A stretch of DNA of 40,034 nt from a virus: IMG/VR virus record IMGVR_UViG_3300042389_000626, positions 1 to 40,034 of that record; one strand, 5' to 3'. This document shows positions 32,561 to 39,022 of the stretch, one piece after another. Both the position numbers and the translations under genes were made by a program. Below the pieces are notes generated by a model that worked only from the letters and a program-made list of their open reading frames with translations, was not told the DNA's origin and did no database searches. Each line of letters opens with the position of its first letter. Within the stretch, counting starts at the first letter, position 1.

Positions 32561-32768
32561 TTGTAAAGTAAATCGGAGAATAACCTATTTGTAAAGTAAC
32601 CAATATGCTTTTGATATAGAGCGGTGAGCTAGAATTGAACTAACTCCTATAATCTGGGAGACTATCATGCTTCCCGCGGCTTTTACGTCCGTGTGGATAC
32701 CATTACACCTTCACCGCTTCATTAGGACGAGGAATCTTTACAACCATATTGCTATGGAATCTTTACAA
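32561..32768. repeat. Short repeats flanking the tRNA-like gene
   Basis: TTGTAAAG occurs twice on one side (32561, 32589) and its complement CTTTACAA twice on the other (32736, 32761), the latter within a 15-base direct repeat GGAATCTTTACAACC. CAATATG at 32601 and CATATTG at 32745 are also complementary. The leader and trailer of the precursor could therefore pair as nested helices around the tRNA. Confidence 0.5.
32620..32717 (-). tRNA. tRNA-Gly(CCC)-like gene with 27-base D-loop hairpin
   Basis: A 98-base cloverleaf on the minus strand. The acceptor stem GCGGTGA/TCACCGC is perfect and T is the discriminator, as in bacterial tRNA-Gly. The T arm is GTTAG-TTCAATT-CTAGC. The anticodon arm is ATAGT-CTCCCAG-ATTAT with anticodon CCC. 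The variable loop is AGGA. The D stem GTGT/GCAT has two G-U pairs, and its loop AATGGTA carries the conserved GG. Between this and GCAT lies an extra 27 bases that fold on themselves (TCC..CGG / CCG..GGA). Without the insert the length is 71, normal for Gly. Position 8 is A instead of the usual U. CCA is not encoded. Confidence 0.7.
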
Positions 32769-32780
32769 CCTCGTGCTAAA

Positions 32781-33095
32781 TTATTTTACTACTGATGTAG
32801 TATCAGCTACTGGAGCTACTACTGCTGTATCTACTTTTGTAGAATCCACTGCAGTTGAATCAGCTTTCACTTCAGTCGATGCAGTTCCACATGCTACCAT
32901 ACCCAAAGTTAACACTAATGCCATCGCACCTACTTTTGCTTTATTCAAAATAGATGATAAACGCTTTGCGTTATAAAGAGCCTTAGTTGTATAAAAGTCT
33001 CTCTTTTGTTCACTAATAGTAGTAGCAGCTTCGTTTAAGTTGTTTACTAATTCTGTTACCTGATAGTTTACCTTTGTTGCAATTTTCTTTGCCAT
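32781..33095 (-). CDS. Lipoprotein-like protein with displaced lipobox
   Basis: About 104 residues from MAKKIATKVNYQ. An earlier ATG at 33140 would add 15 residues; the later one has a better A-rich leader. Residues 1-55 are a charged helical segment (YQVTELVNNLNEAATTISEQ). They are followed by KAKVGAMALVLTLGMVAC, a lipoprotein signal with a lipobox-like G-M-V-A-C and Cys69, then a Ser/Thr/Asp/Val-rich tail (STAVDSTKVDTAVVAPVADT) typical of outer-surface lipoproteins. The signal is displaced some 55 residues from the start, which is odd. It is transcribed from promoter-like element D ahead of the tRNA-like gene. A superinfection-exclusion role is possible but inferred. Confidence 0.6.
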   Translation of the reverse strand: MAKKIATKVNYQVTELVNNLNEAATTISEQKRDFYTTKALYNAKRLSSILNKAKVGAMALVLTLGMVACGTASTEVKADSTAVDSTKVDTAVVAPVADTTSVVK

Positions 33096-33206
33096 GTTAT
33101 TTTTTTGCTTCCCTTTAATTATTAATTGTTCAAACTCCATTGAGGCGGGTCGCTTTTACCTCAGCTTCGTTTGTATCTTTATTGTGTTAATGTCTCTTTG
33201 TTATAT

Positions 33207-33239
33207 ACAATATACGACAAATTTTTGACACTACCAAAT
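33207..33239 (-). promoter_or_regulatory. Promoter-like element D (ATTTGGTA-N14-TCGTATATTG)
   Basis: Both boxes are present at the shared 14-base spacing, one base off in the second. Downstream lie a 5-base inverted repeat (TGAGG/CCTCA) in the leader, the lipoprotein gene and the tRNA-like gene. Confidence 0.7.
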
Positions 33240-33635
33240 TTATTTTATTATAGTTCCGTATCCACCACTATTGGTATTAGTTCTAAACCAATTCCAATCT
33301 TCATTGCCATAAAACCTATCCCAATTAGGGCCTTTACTCAATCCTTTGCGTCCGTTGTATTGGATAACTCCGATATCTTTTAAGTTCTTGCGAATAGTTG
33401 AATAGTATCCGTTTATACTTACTTTACCTATCTTGCCGTCCTCAATTAACATTTCCCTAATGATTGATGTCCACGATGGTTTACTTACTAATGTCATCAC
33501 ATTGTATAAGTGTTTATATACTTTAGCAATCATTCTTTTGTTTGCTGAATCATATCCTACCTTCTCTTCCCAAATTTCGTTTGGTGTATCAATCGGGTCA
33601 ATTAAATGATTTGGTGTGTTTGTTATCTTATTCAT
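33240..33635 (-). CDS. Possible winged-helix DNA-binding protein
   Basis: A 131-residue protein. Residues of about 40-105 (YKHLYNVMTLVSKPSW, IIREMLIEDGKIGKVSINGY, YSTIRKNLKDIGVIQYNG) follow the helix-turn-helix-wing pattern of small regulators. The C-terminus is aromatic and Gly-rich. No Zn ligands are seen. Its stop abuts promoter-like element D, so it is the last gene of the early block above. The HTH call is by pattern and tentative. Confidence 0.55.
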   Translation of the reverse strand: MNKITNTPNHLIDPIDTPNEIWEEKVGYDSANKRMIAKVYKHLYNVMTLVSKPSWTSIIREMLIEDGKIGKVSINGYYSTIRKNLKDIGVIQYNGRKGLSKGPNWDRFYGNEDWNWFRTNTNSGGYGTIIK

Positions 33636-33658
33636 ATTATTGTTTTAATGGTGTTTAA

Positions 33659-34030
33659 TTATTTATCAGTATCTTCCGGCCTTCTTGCATTCATGTCTCT
33701 AAAGTTCGCATCCACTAATACCTCTAACGCCGGCACCATGTCGCTTAACTCTTTGGACGCAAGGACTTCTTTTTTATCCTTCTTGCTCAATACATTTTTG
33801 ATTAAGCTATTCTCTAACTTATCCATTTTAGTTTCTACTTCTAACTCACCTATATACTTACGCACCGATGTTTCGTCAACAAAGATACGGGGTTTGTCCA
33901 TCTTGGGACCTGATAACTCAATGACTTCGTAAATGTGCTTACCATCACCAAAGTTGAATTTCTTATTCTTTACTACGGCTTTATAACCTCTCTTACCTAA
34001 CTTAATTTCTTTTACTTTACTCTTACTCAT
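33659..34030 (-). CDS. Small unknown protein (123 residues)
   Basis: A 123-residue basic protein starting MSKSKVKEIKLGKRGYKAVV. The first half is beta-like (HIYEVIELSGPKMDKPRIFV) followed by a helical DETSVRKYIGELEVETKMDK. The pattern of strand, strand, then helix resembles the neighbouring 88-residue protein at 34516 (ILYKVTSPNKDVKYFSSKKD), which also starts with Lys/Ser-Lys repeats, so they may be distant paralogues. The function is unknown. Confidence 0.6.
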   Translation of the reverse strand: MSKSKVKEIKLGKRGYKAVVKNKKFNFGDGKHIYEVIELSGPKMDKPRIFVDETSVRKYIGELEVETKMDKLENSLIKNVLSKKDKKEVLASKELSDMVPALEVLVDANFRDMNARRPEDTDK

Positions 34031-34095
34031 ATTACTTTACTTTAATGTTTTTAATTACTTCGTTGAATGGATACCAGGGTATTGACCTTTGCATA

Positions 34096-34413
34096 TTAAT
34101 GTGTTGAATTTAATTCATAATGAAACTTTTGTAATTGCTTTGTTTCGTATTGGTGTGCGGCAGCTTTTCCTCTTATTACTTTGACTATAAACAATTCGTA
34201 TACCTCTTGTGCATACTCTCTCATATCGTTATACAATGCCCAGTTCTTATTCTCTTTACGAGCTCGACTGAAATGTTTTTGTAATCGTAGTTTTGCAGAA
34301 TAGTGGAAACGTCTACCAATAGCCGCAGTAATACCAATATAACTTTTACCATTTTCAGTATTCACTATTTCGTATACTATGTGGTTTCTATCGTTTCGTT
34401 TCTTTCTATTCAT
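34096..34413 (-). CDS. GIY-YIG-type endonuclease-like protein
   Basis: About 105 residues from MNRKKRNDRNHIVYEI. An ATG at 34437 exists, but this later start lies one base after the stop of a 32-residue gene and is coupled to it. HIVYEIVNTENGKSYIGITA matches the GIY-YIG signature (V-Y-E...Y-I-G), followed by GRRFHYSAKLRLQKHF with the conserved Arg and, later, HQYETKQLQKF with the Glu metal ligand. Stand-alone GIY-YIG proteins in phages act as homing endonucleases or repair nucleases. It is compact, with no extra DNA-binding domain seen. Confidence 0.8.
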   Translation of the reverse strand: MNRKKRNDRNHIVYEIVNTENGKSYIGITAAIGRRFHYSAKLRLQKHFSRARKENKNWALYNDMREYAQEVYELFIVKVIRGKAAAHQYETKQLQKFHYELNSTH

Positions 34414-34414
34414 A

Positions 34415-34513
34415 CTATTTAATTTTAATGTCCTCAAATCTAATATCCTTATCGGTTAAGTTTAATGTGTGTCCGATATATACCACACTCAAAAAGATTA
34501 CTATTCCTATCAT
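34415..34513 (-). CDS. Tiny membrane protein (32 residues)
   Basis: A 32-codon frame starting MIGIVIFLSVVYIGHTLNLT with one membrane helix (residues 2-14) and a polar end. Its stop is one base before the GIY-YIG start and its ATG two bases after the stop of the 88-residue gene. The tight spacing supports translation. The function is unknown. Confidence 0.5.
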   Translation of the reverse strand: MIGIVIFLSVVYIGHTLNLTDKDIRFEDIKIK

Positions 34514-34515
34514 TG

Positions 34516-34782
34516 TTATATTGTTTTAATTGGTAACTTCATATTCTCTAATCGTTTGATTTCTTTGAACGCATCTACGACTAACATTTTGTTATCAGTT
34601 AGTTTATTCACATATGCGGTTGCGTCCTTTTTACTACTGAAATACTTTACATCCTTATTCGGACTCGTTACCTTATATAGTATGTAGTCGTATGGCTCAT
34701 ACTTATTTTCTTTTAACTTCAATTCCTTTGTAACTGATTTTATCTTATAGTTACTCTTTACATTTACTTTACTCTTATTCAT
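34516..34782 (-). CDS. Small unknown protein (88 residues)
   Basis: An 88-residue basic protein beginning MNKSKVNVKSNYKIKSVTKE. A strand ILYKVTSP is followed by KYFSSKKDATAYVNKL and a C-terminal helix (VDAFKEIKRLENMKLP). It resembles in layout the 123-residue protein at 33659. The function is unknown. Confidence 0.6.
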   Translation of the reverse strand: MNKSKVNVKSNYKIKSVTKELKLKENKYEPYDYILYKVTSPNKDVKYFSSKKDATAYVNKLTDNKMLVVDAFKEIKRLENMKLPIKTI

Positions 34783-34824
34783 ATTACTTTACTTTTAATG
34801 GTTATTAACTAAAATAGTGTTAGA

Positions 34825-35196
34825 TTATCCTAACACTATATCAATGGCTCTTTTTGTCAAACCGAAAGCTTTTAACTCTCTTTTACATTCGGCAACAAAT
34901 CGTTTTTCAATTTGACCTAACTTAATAGGATATTCCGAAATAATTTGTTTAATCGTTGCAGACTCTTTTTTCAACATACCAAAAAACTTCATTTGTTTTT
35001 TCAATTCGGTATTATTGCGAACCGCAACAATATGTTTACGACCCATAAAGTCCGTAAATTCAACAATTGAATTGGGTTTAACCGATTGAGACATTTTACT
35101 CGCAGCAAAATTCTTATATTGAGGTTTTTCGTTACGGCTCGTATTATACGCAGTTTCCGTAAATTGATTAAATTCGTTTGTGTTTCTACTATTCAT
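34825..35196 (-). CDS. Small unknown protein (123 residues)
   Basis: A 123-residue protein. It has a polar Asn/Thr-rich N-terminus (MNSRNTNEFNQFTETAYNTS), a short beta part (NSIVEFTDFMGRKHIVAV) and a helical, basic C-terminal half (QIEKRFVAECKRELKAFGLT). It is preceded by promoter-like element E, 48 bases upstream, and begins the block that runs down to 33240. No family was recognised. Confidence 0.6.
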   Translation of the reverse strand: MNSRNTNEFNQFTETAYNTSRNEKPQYKNFAASKMSQSVKPNSIVEFTDFMGRKHIVAVRNNTELKKQMKFFGMLKKESATIKQIISEYPIKLGQIEKRFVAECKRELKAFGLTKRAIDIVLG

Positions 35197-35243
35197 ATAT
35201 TACTTTTTTTTAATGTGATAGGTCTCTCTCTCAACCCAATACA

Positions 35244-35276
35244 CTAAATTACGACAATTTCGGGAATCTACCAAAT
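35244..35276 (-). promoter_or_regulatory. Promoter-like element E (ATTTGGTA-N14-TCGTAATTTA)
   Basis: ATTTGGTA is followed after 14 bases by TCGTAATTTA, two bases from the consensus second box. It is 48 bases before the 123-residue gene. Confidence 0.6.
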
Positions 35277-35285
35277 TTTTACTAA

Positions 35286-35432
35286 AAGTTCTTTATTGAT
35301 AATCAACGAGTTATGGCATTATAAAAAAAAATATGTATAACGCACTGATACTCAATAAAGAATTTTACCCTCATAACTGGTTGATTTTCAGTGCTTTACG
35401 CCGGCACATTGATTATCAACCAGTTATGCATT
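35286..35432. repeat. Nested inverted and direct repeats
   Basis: ATCAACCAGTTATG (35415-35428) has an exact inverse at 35372-35385 and a one-mismatch direct copy at 35302-35315. TTCTTTATTGA near 35289 is inverted as TCAATAAAGAA near 35352. GCACTGA (35342-35348) and TCAGTGC (35388-35394) also face each other. The combination can form alternative cruciforms, as at replication origins or partition sites. Confidence 0.65.
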
Positions 35433-35532
35433 TAATAAATTTCTAATGAATCCAGTATATTTTAAAGATTATCTATTTTAAGTCCACGTTGAATTAAATA
35501 ATATCTAATAAATCATTCAGTATGTTAGATGA

Positions 35533-35624
35533 AACTCAATGCCAGTAAGGATTTGGCAATGCCGATTATTTTTTGTATCTTAATAGTTAAAGTGCGCCTG
35601 TCCGGCAACTCAATGCCAGTAAGG
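35533..35624. repeat. 18-base direct repeat pair
   Basis: AACTCAATGCCAGTAAGG occurs at 35533-35550 and 35607-35624, a 74-base period. The spacer has further GGCAATGCC-type words. Only two copies exist, so this is iteron-like rather than a CRISPR array. Confidence 0.7.
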
Positions 35625-35924
35625 GTTTTAGGGGAATAAAAATCACTTCGCAGTAAATAATTCTGTTCAAATAACTAATCGCAGAAATTCTTTTGGTCTA
35701 TTATTTTTTATACAGGAAAAAAATTCAATCGCAGAACGCATGGGTGGGATATAAACTATCTTACTGATACACTTATATAGGGTTTCGGTTTCTTTGTAGT
35801 GTGTAAGTATGTAACGATTTTAATATGACACATACTAACTATTGACACTCTTTAACACAATTTACCACTTTCACCCACAAATTAACACTAAATTATTTAT
35901 TTTGACATGGTATCGTTTGATATA

Positions 35925-37355
35925 CTAATACGCAAACCATTGAGTTAATTTTTGTTCACTTTGTTTTATCTTATTAGTATCTATTTCCCTCACTATAACA
36001 GGTAATACCTTACTTAATTCTATTTCACTTATAATACTATCCTTATTCCGTTTGATTATCTTTTGTATTCCTTTGTCAGTATTATGCCACTCATTCAATT
36101 GTTCACTCAATATTCTATTCTTTAAGATACCATTTGATATTCCGCACATTGGTATAAAGTTCTTATGATAATTAATTAAGTAACTTTCTTTTTCATTAAT
36201 CGCAAAGTCTTTTGGTATGATATGTTGCAACTGCCACTTACCCTCACCTAATCCATGATTATCCCACGACATCCAATCCTCAAATCTTGCTTCAATGTAT
36301 TGTTTAAATTCATAAGGTTCAATTCCCAATATTTCTTTTGTTCTACGGGTTTTTGGTTTACCTTTCAGTGCTCCATACACATATCGCCTTATTAATTCGT
36401 TTAACTTAAATATAGGGTCAGTATTATACCTTTCTTTTAGTTTTTTTATTTCATTGGGTAACAGGTGTATTCTCCTATATTCTTTTGCACATTCCTTACA
36501 TTGGTTAGTGTGTCTCTTAAATTCTTTTATAGGTTTATGTTCTATACATAGATTGCATATCTTATAACCCCTCTTAATTGGTTTATCAGGACACTTTGAA
36601 TTAGCAGTCCTATATACATAATAACTTATCCTATCTAATTCTTTTGTTAACTCTTTGTCTCTATACTCTATACCATGCTTATCATTATAAAATGTATATT
36701 CTTTAATAACAGGTGTTTCTTTCCAGTTAGTATATTCCTTATACCTATTACTATGTATAAATTCTTTTAGTGTTTCTACTCTACTTGTATACTCTTTAAT
36801 CCTTGCTGAATTTTTATTATCTCGTATTTCAATTTCGTTTTTGATTCTTTTTTCTATTCTTTGTTTTGTTATACAATTATTACAACCTCTGCGACGCATT
36901 GTATACCAACTTACAATTGTATTACACTCATTACATTTTACCTTTATATCTTCTCTTTTGATATTATCGGTATGTAGGGTAAATCCTAAATCACTTATTG
37001 TTTTATATGTTTGCTCTCGTAACTCTTTGTCTCTAATTGCTACTACGCTTTCAATCGTTGGTAGTTTATATATACCCAACTCTTTTAACCTTTTGATTAA
37101 CCAACTTTGTGACCTACTTTTTTTACCTATTCGCTTATATTCTTTTTGTATTAACCCCGTTGTCTCTATTCCACTACTTACACATTGTTGCAGAAATTGA
37201 TTTTCTTGCTCCATTGTAAACCCCGTATGTAATATATGATTCTTTTTATGCCATTCTCTTTTTAATTCTTTTTTACATGAGACGCATAAACTTTTACCCT
37301 TTCCAACGGGTAGATTACATTCTTTACAATATCTTTGTTCTACTTTTTTACTCAT
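35925..37355 (-). CDS. HNH endonuclease-like protein with several Zn-binding motifs
   Basis: A 476-residue protein. Zn-type Cys clusters lie at residues of about 9-30 (YCKECNLPVGKGKSLCVSCK), about 140-163 (KCNECNTIVSW and GCNNC) and about 285-310 (ICNLCIEHKPIKEF and QCKECAKEYRR). The C-terminal HNH-like core is WQLQHIIPKDFA, with the His-Ile-Ile-Pro motif, NYHKNFIPMCGISNGILKN and a following helix. A central Lys/Glu/Tyr-rich linker separates DNA-binding and cleavage parts. This is a layout of stand-alone homing endonucleases in phages. Its start codon abuts a copy of the dispersed G-rich repeat. No intron was found in neighbouring genes. Confidence 0.8.
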   Translation of the reverse strand: MSKKVEQRYCKECNLPVGKGKSLCVSCKKELKREWHKKNHILHTGFTMEQENQFLQQCVSSGIETTGLIQKEYKRIGKKSRSQSWLIKRLKELGIYKLPTIESVVAIRDKELREQTYKTISDLGFTLHTDNIKREDIKVKCNECNTIVSWYTMRRRGCNNCITKQRIEKRIKNEIEIRDNKNSARIKEYTSRVETLKEFIHSNRYKEYTNWKETPVIKEYTFYNDKHGIEYRDKELTKELDRISYYVYRTANSKCPDKPIKRGYKICNLCIEHKPIKEFKRHTNQCKECAKEYRRIHLLPNEIKKLKERYNTDPIFKLNELIRRYVYGALKGKPKTRRTKEILGIEPYEFKQYIEARFEDWMSWDNHGLGEGKWQLQHIIPKDFAINEKESYLINYHKNFIPMCGISNGILKNRILSEQLNEWHNTDKGIQKIIKRNKDSIISEIELSKVLPVIVREIDTNKIKQSEQKLTQWFAY

Positions 37356-37400
37356 ACTATCAAAAAAATTTACCTAACCGACATTGATTTCCCCGGCCCC
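37356..37400 (-). repeat. Dispersed G-rich repeat, copy Z
   Basis: Read on the minus strand, GGGGCCGGGG is followed by AAATCAATGTCGGTTAGG and TAAATTTTTTTGATAGT, the ATG of the HNH gene coming next. The A/T part matches copy Y closely; the G part is shorter. Confidence 0.55.
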
Positions 37401-37402
37401 TT

Positions 37403-37567
37403 TTACTTTCTCATTGTTATACTTCTAAAGTTACTTGCATCCTTTGTAAGTTCTCGTAACTCCTTCACTTCATATAATACACATAACATACCTACTATTG
37501 CAATTACCCACAGTACAAAGGTTACCCCTTCTATTACATCTTTTGTTAGTTCCTTATTACTATTCAT
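37403..37567 (-). CDS. Tiny membrane protein (54 residues)
   Basis: A 54-codon frame, beginning MNSNKELTKDVIEGVTFVLW, with one membrane helix around residues 13-31 and a charged C-terminal helix (EVKELRELTKDASNF). It ends directly at copy Z of the G-rich repeat, and its start follows the next tiny gene's stop by three bases. The coupling supports a real gene. The function is unknown. Confidence 0.6.
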   Translation of the reverse strand: MNSNKELTKDVIEGVTFVLWVIAIVGMLCVLYEVKELRELTKDASNFRSITMRK

Positions 37568-37570
37568 ATC

Positions 37571-37738
37571 TTAATCGTTTATTAATCCCTTACTCTTTAA
37601 CCTTTCCTCTCTTTGTATATAGTAATCAGTTAATCTTTTTTCTAATTCCTTTATTCTCTTATTCCTCTTCCTGTTTTGTATTATAGTCATTATACCTATC
37701 GTTATAAATCCTATCATTAATACTACTATCTTAATCAT
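37571..37738 (-). CDS. Tiny membrane protein (55 residues)
   Basis: A 55-codon frame starting MIKIVVLMIGFITIGIMTII. One membrane helix (residues 2-20) is followed by a very basic helical region (QNRKRNKRIKELEKRLTDYY). Its stop is three bases from the 54-residue gene and its start lies 34 bases after the 105-residue membrane protein. It resembles a small membrane-anchored coiled coil; the function is unknown. Confidence 0.6.
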   Translation of the reverse strand: MIKIVVLMIGFITIGIMTIIQNRKRNKRIKELEKRLTDYYIQREERLKSKGLIND

Positions 37739-37772
37739 TGTTTGCTGAATTTATTTTATCTTACTTTCAAAT

Positions 37773-38090
37773 TTACTTTAATAACTCTAATATTACATAG
37801 GACAATTTGTATCCCGTAAATGCACCCAACGCAGAGGGTATCGGAAACACTATCATTTTTCCTAAGTCCGTTACATATTTTGGTCTATTAACTATCTTTG
37901 CCATAAAAAAGTAATAACTAAAATATGCCAATAGAACTGCGATATCAGTTTTCATTGCAATAAACACTACAAGGGTTGCACCCAAAAATCCAAATATAAA
38001 GTTATCCCTAAAACCTTCCCAGATTTCCTTTGTAGTTGCGTCCTTATATTCCTTTACTATCTTTTGTATTTGTGCCTTTTGTTTTTTCAT
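37773..38090 (-). CDS. Small multi-pass membrane protein
   Basis: A 105-residue protein. It starts with a charged helix (MKKQKAQIQKIVKEYKDATT), followed by two or three hydrophobic segments (FIFGFLGATLVVFIAM, IAVLLAYFSYYFFMAKI, and a weaker SALGAFTGYKLSYVILELL). It has no known motif. It lies just before copy Y of the G-rich repeat. A holin-like or membrane-modulating role is only a guess. Confidence 0.6.
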   Translation of the reverse strand: MKKQKAQIQKIVKEYKDATTKEIWEGFRDNFIFGFLGATLVVFIAMKTDIAVLLAYFSYYFFMAKIVNRPKYVTDLGKMIVFPIPSALGAFTGYKLSYVILELLK

Positions 38091-38112
38091 TATCTTATTT
38101 TAGTTTTGCATG

Positions 38113-38159
38113 ACTATCAAAAAAATTTCCTAAAACGACTCGCCCCCAACCCCCGCCCC
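38113..38159 (-). repeat. Dispersed G-rich repeat, copy Y
   Basis: On the minus strand it starts GGGGCGGGGGTTGGGGGC, then GAGTCGTTTTAGG and AAATTTTTTTGATAGT. It aligns over its whole length with copy X (28216-28264), which is on the other strand, and in the A/T half with copy Z. Confidence 0.7.
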
Positions 38160-38185
38160 TTCGGTTCGTGGTTTGTGGTTTCGTA

Positions 38186-38689
38186 TTAATTCGGGCTTTT
38201 AATCTTTACTACATTAACATAATCGTTTACACTACTATCCCACAAATCAATCAATTCGTTTAATTTATTCACTTCAAATAATTCACCTTTTCCAGGCATT
38301 TTCATTTCAGTTTGTATTGTCTCTATTTTAGACTTTATATACCTTTCAAATTCAACTGCTCCGCCGGCTTGTAGTTTTTGCTCCTTTATTATTTCAATCA
38401 ATTTAAAATCCTCAGCTCCGTTATATCTTTTTTCACTGAATCTTTGTTGAATTGTGTTTTTTGTATAACCCACTTTAATATAGTCTATTCCTTTATATTG
38501 TATCTTAATTAAATAAACTCTATGCTCACCATAAATCCCCATTGCCGTAGTCCAAAGGTAGTCAATAGTTTCCGGGTGCGTTTCCATTAATTTATTTAAA
38601 AGATATTTTCTTTTGTTTATATCCCCACTACTCTGCCATTCATTATATAATTCAACTCGTATGTCCTTTACATCATTAAACCAATTCAT
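38186..38689 (-). CDS. T5orf172/GIY-YIG-superfamily protein
   Basis: A 167-residue protein. VYLIKIQYKGIDYIKVGYTK followed by QQRFSEKRY is the pattern of T5orf172-type domains, a GIY-YIG relative (strand, then I-K-V-G-x-T, then R-F). AVEFERYIKSKIE later gives the conserved Glu helix. The N-terminal 55 residues are helical. Such proteins occur in phages as putative nucleases of unknown target. It starts 12 bases after the 105-residue gene's stop. Confidence 0.68.
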   Translation of the reverse strand: MNWFNDVKDIRVELYNEWQSSGDINKRKYLLNKLMETHPETIDYLWTTAMGIYGEHRVYLIKIQYKGIDYIKVGYTKNTIQQRFSEKRYNGAEDFKLIEIIKEQKLQAGGAVEFERYIKSKIETIQTEMKMPGKGELFEVNKLNELIDLWDSSVNDYVNVVKIKSPN

Positions 38690-38701
38690 AATTTATTTTA
38701 T

Positions 38702-39019
38702 TTAACCTAATGCGACATATCTTAATTTGTCAATGAATATATCCATGTTACTAATTTCCTTTTGTGTTATATAGTATATGCGTCCGTTGCTACTATGTAA
38801 TTTGAAATACGTTCCCAATTCATTTTTTTGTGCCGGCTCTCTATTCAATATTACAGTTATTGCATATTTCATATTAGATAATTCAAATTTGTATTGATAT
38901 TCACTTGCAGCATAATTTATATTATCAATATTAAATTGTTCCTCAATTCTTGCAACATAAAAGTTTTTCTTGCCCAATGTCTTATGGTTTAACTTATTTA
39001 AGTTTTGTATCGTTAACAT
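38702..39019 (-). CDS. Small unknown protein (105 residues)
   Basis: A 105-residue mixed alpha/beta protein beginning MLTIQNLNKLNHKTLGKKNF with strands around YKFELSNMKYAITVIL and a GRIYYITQKEISNMDIF motif near the end. It is reminiscent of small phage host-takeover proteins but has no known domain. Spacing to its neighbours is 3 and 12 bases. Confidence 0.6.
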   Translation of the reverse strand: MLTIQNLNKLNHKTLGKKNFYVARIEEQFNIDNINYAASEYQYKFELSNMKYAITVILNREPAQKNELGTYFKLHSSNGRIYYITQKEISNMDIFIDKLRYVALG

Positions 39020-39022
39020 AAT

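Larger units (their letters stand above)
35197..35924. other. Gene-free, repeat-rich region (candidate origin or control region)
   Basis: About 730 bases without a supported gene. It holds promoter-like element E at its left end, a cluster of inverted and direct repeats at 35286-35432, an 18-base direct repeat pair at 35533 and 35607, and two AATCGCAGAA copies at 35677 and 35727. The stretch up to the HNH gene stop is A/T-rich with scattered TGTCA-type words. It is the longest gene-free stretch in the window. Confidence 0.6.

Noticed and set aside
35333-35446. A 37-codon plus-strand ORF through the palindrome cluster
   Set aside because: It runs entirely through the inverted repeats, has no plus-strand partner genes and no promoter-like element, so it is probably a chance frame.
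35533-35624. CRISPR array
   Set aside because: Only two 18-base copies are present, with no regular spacers and no cas genes.
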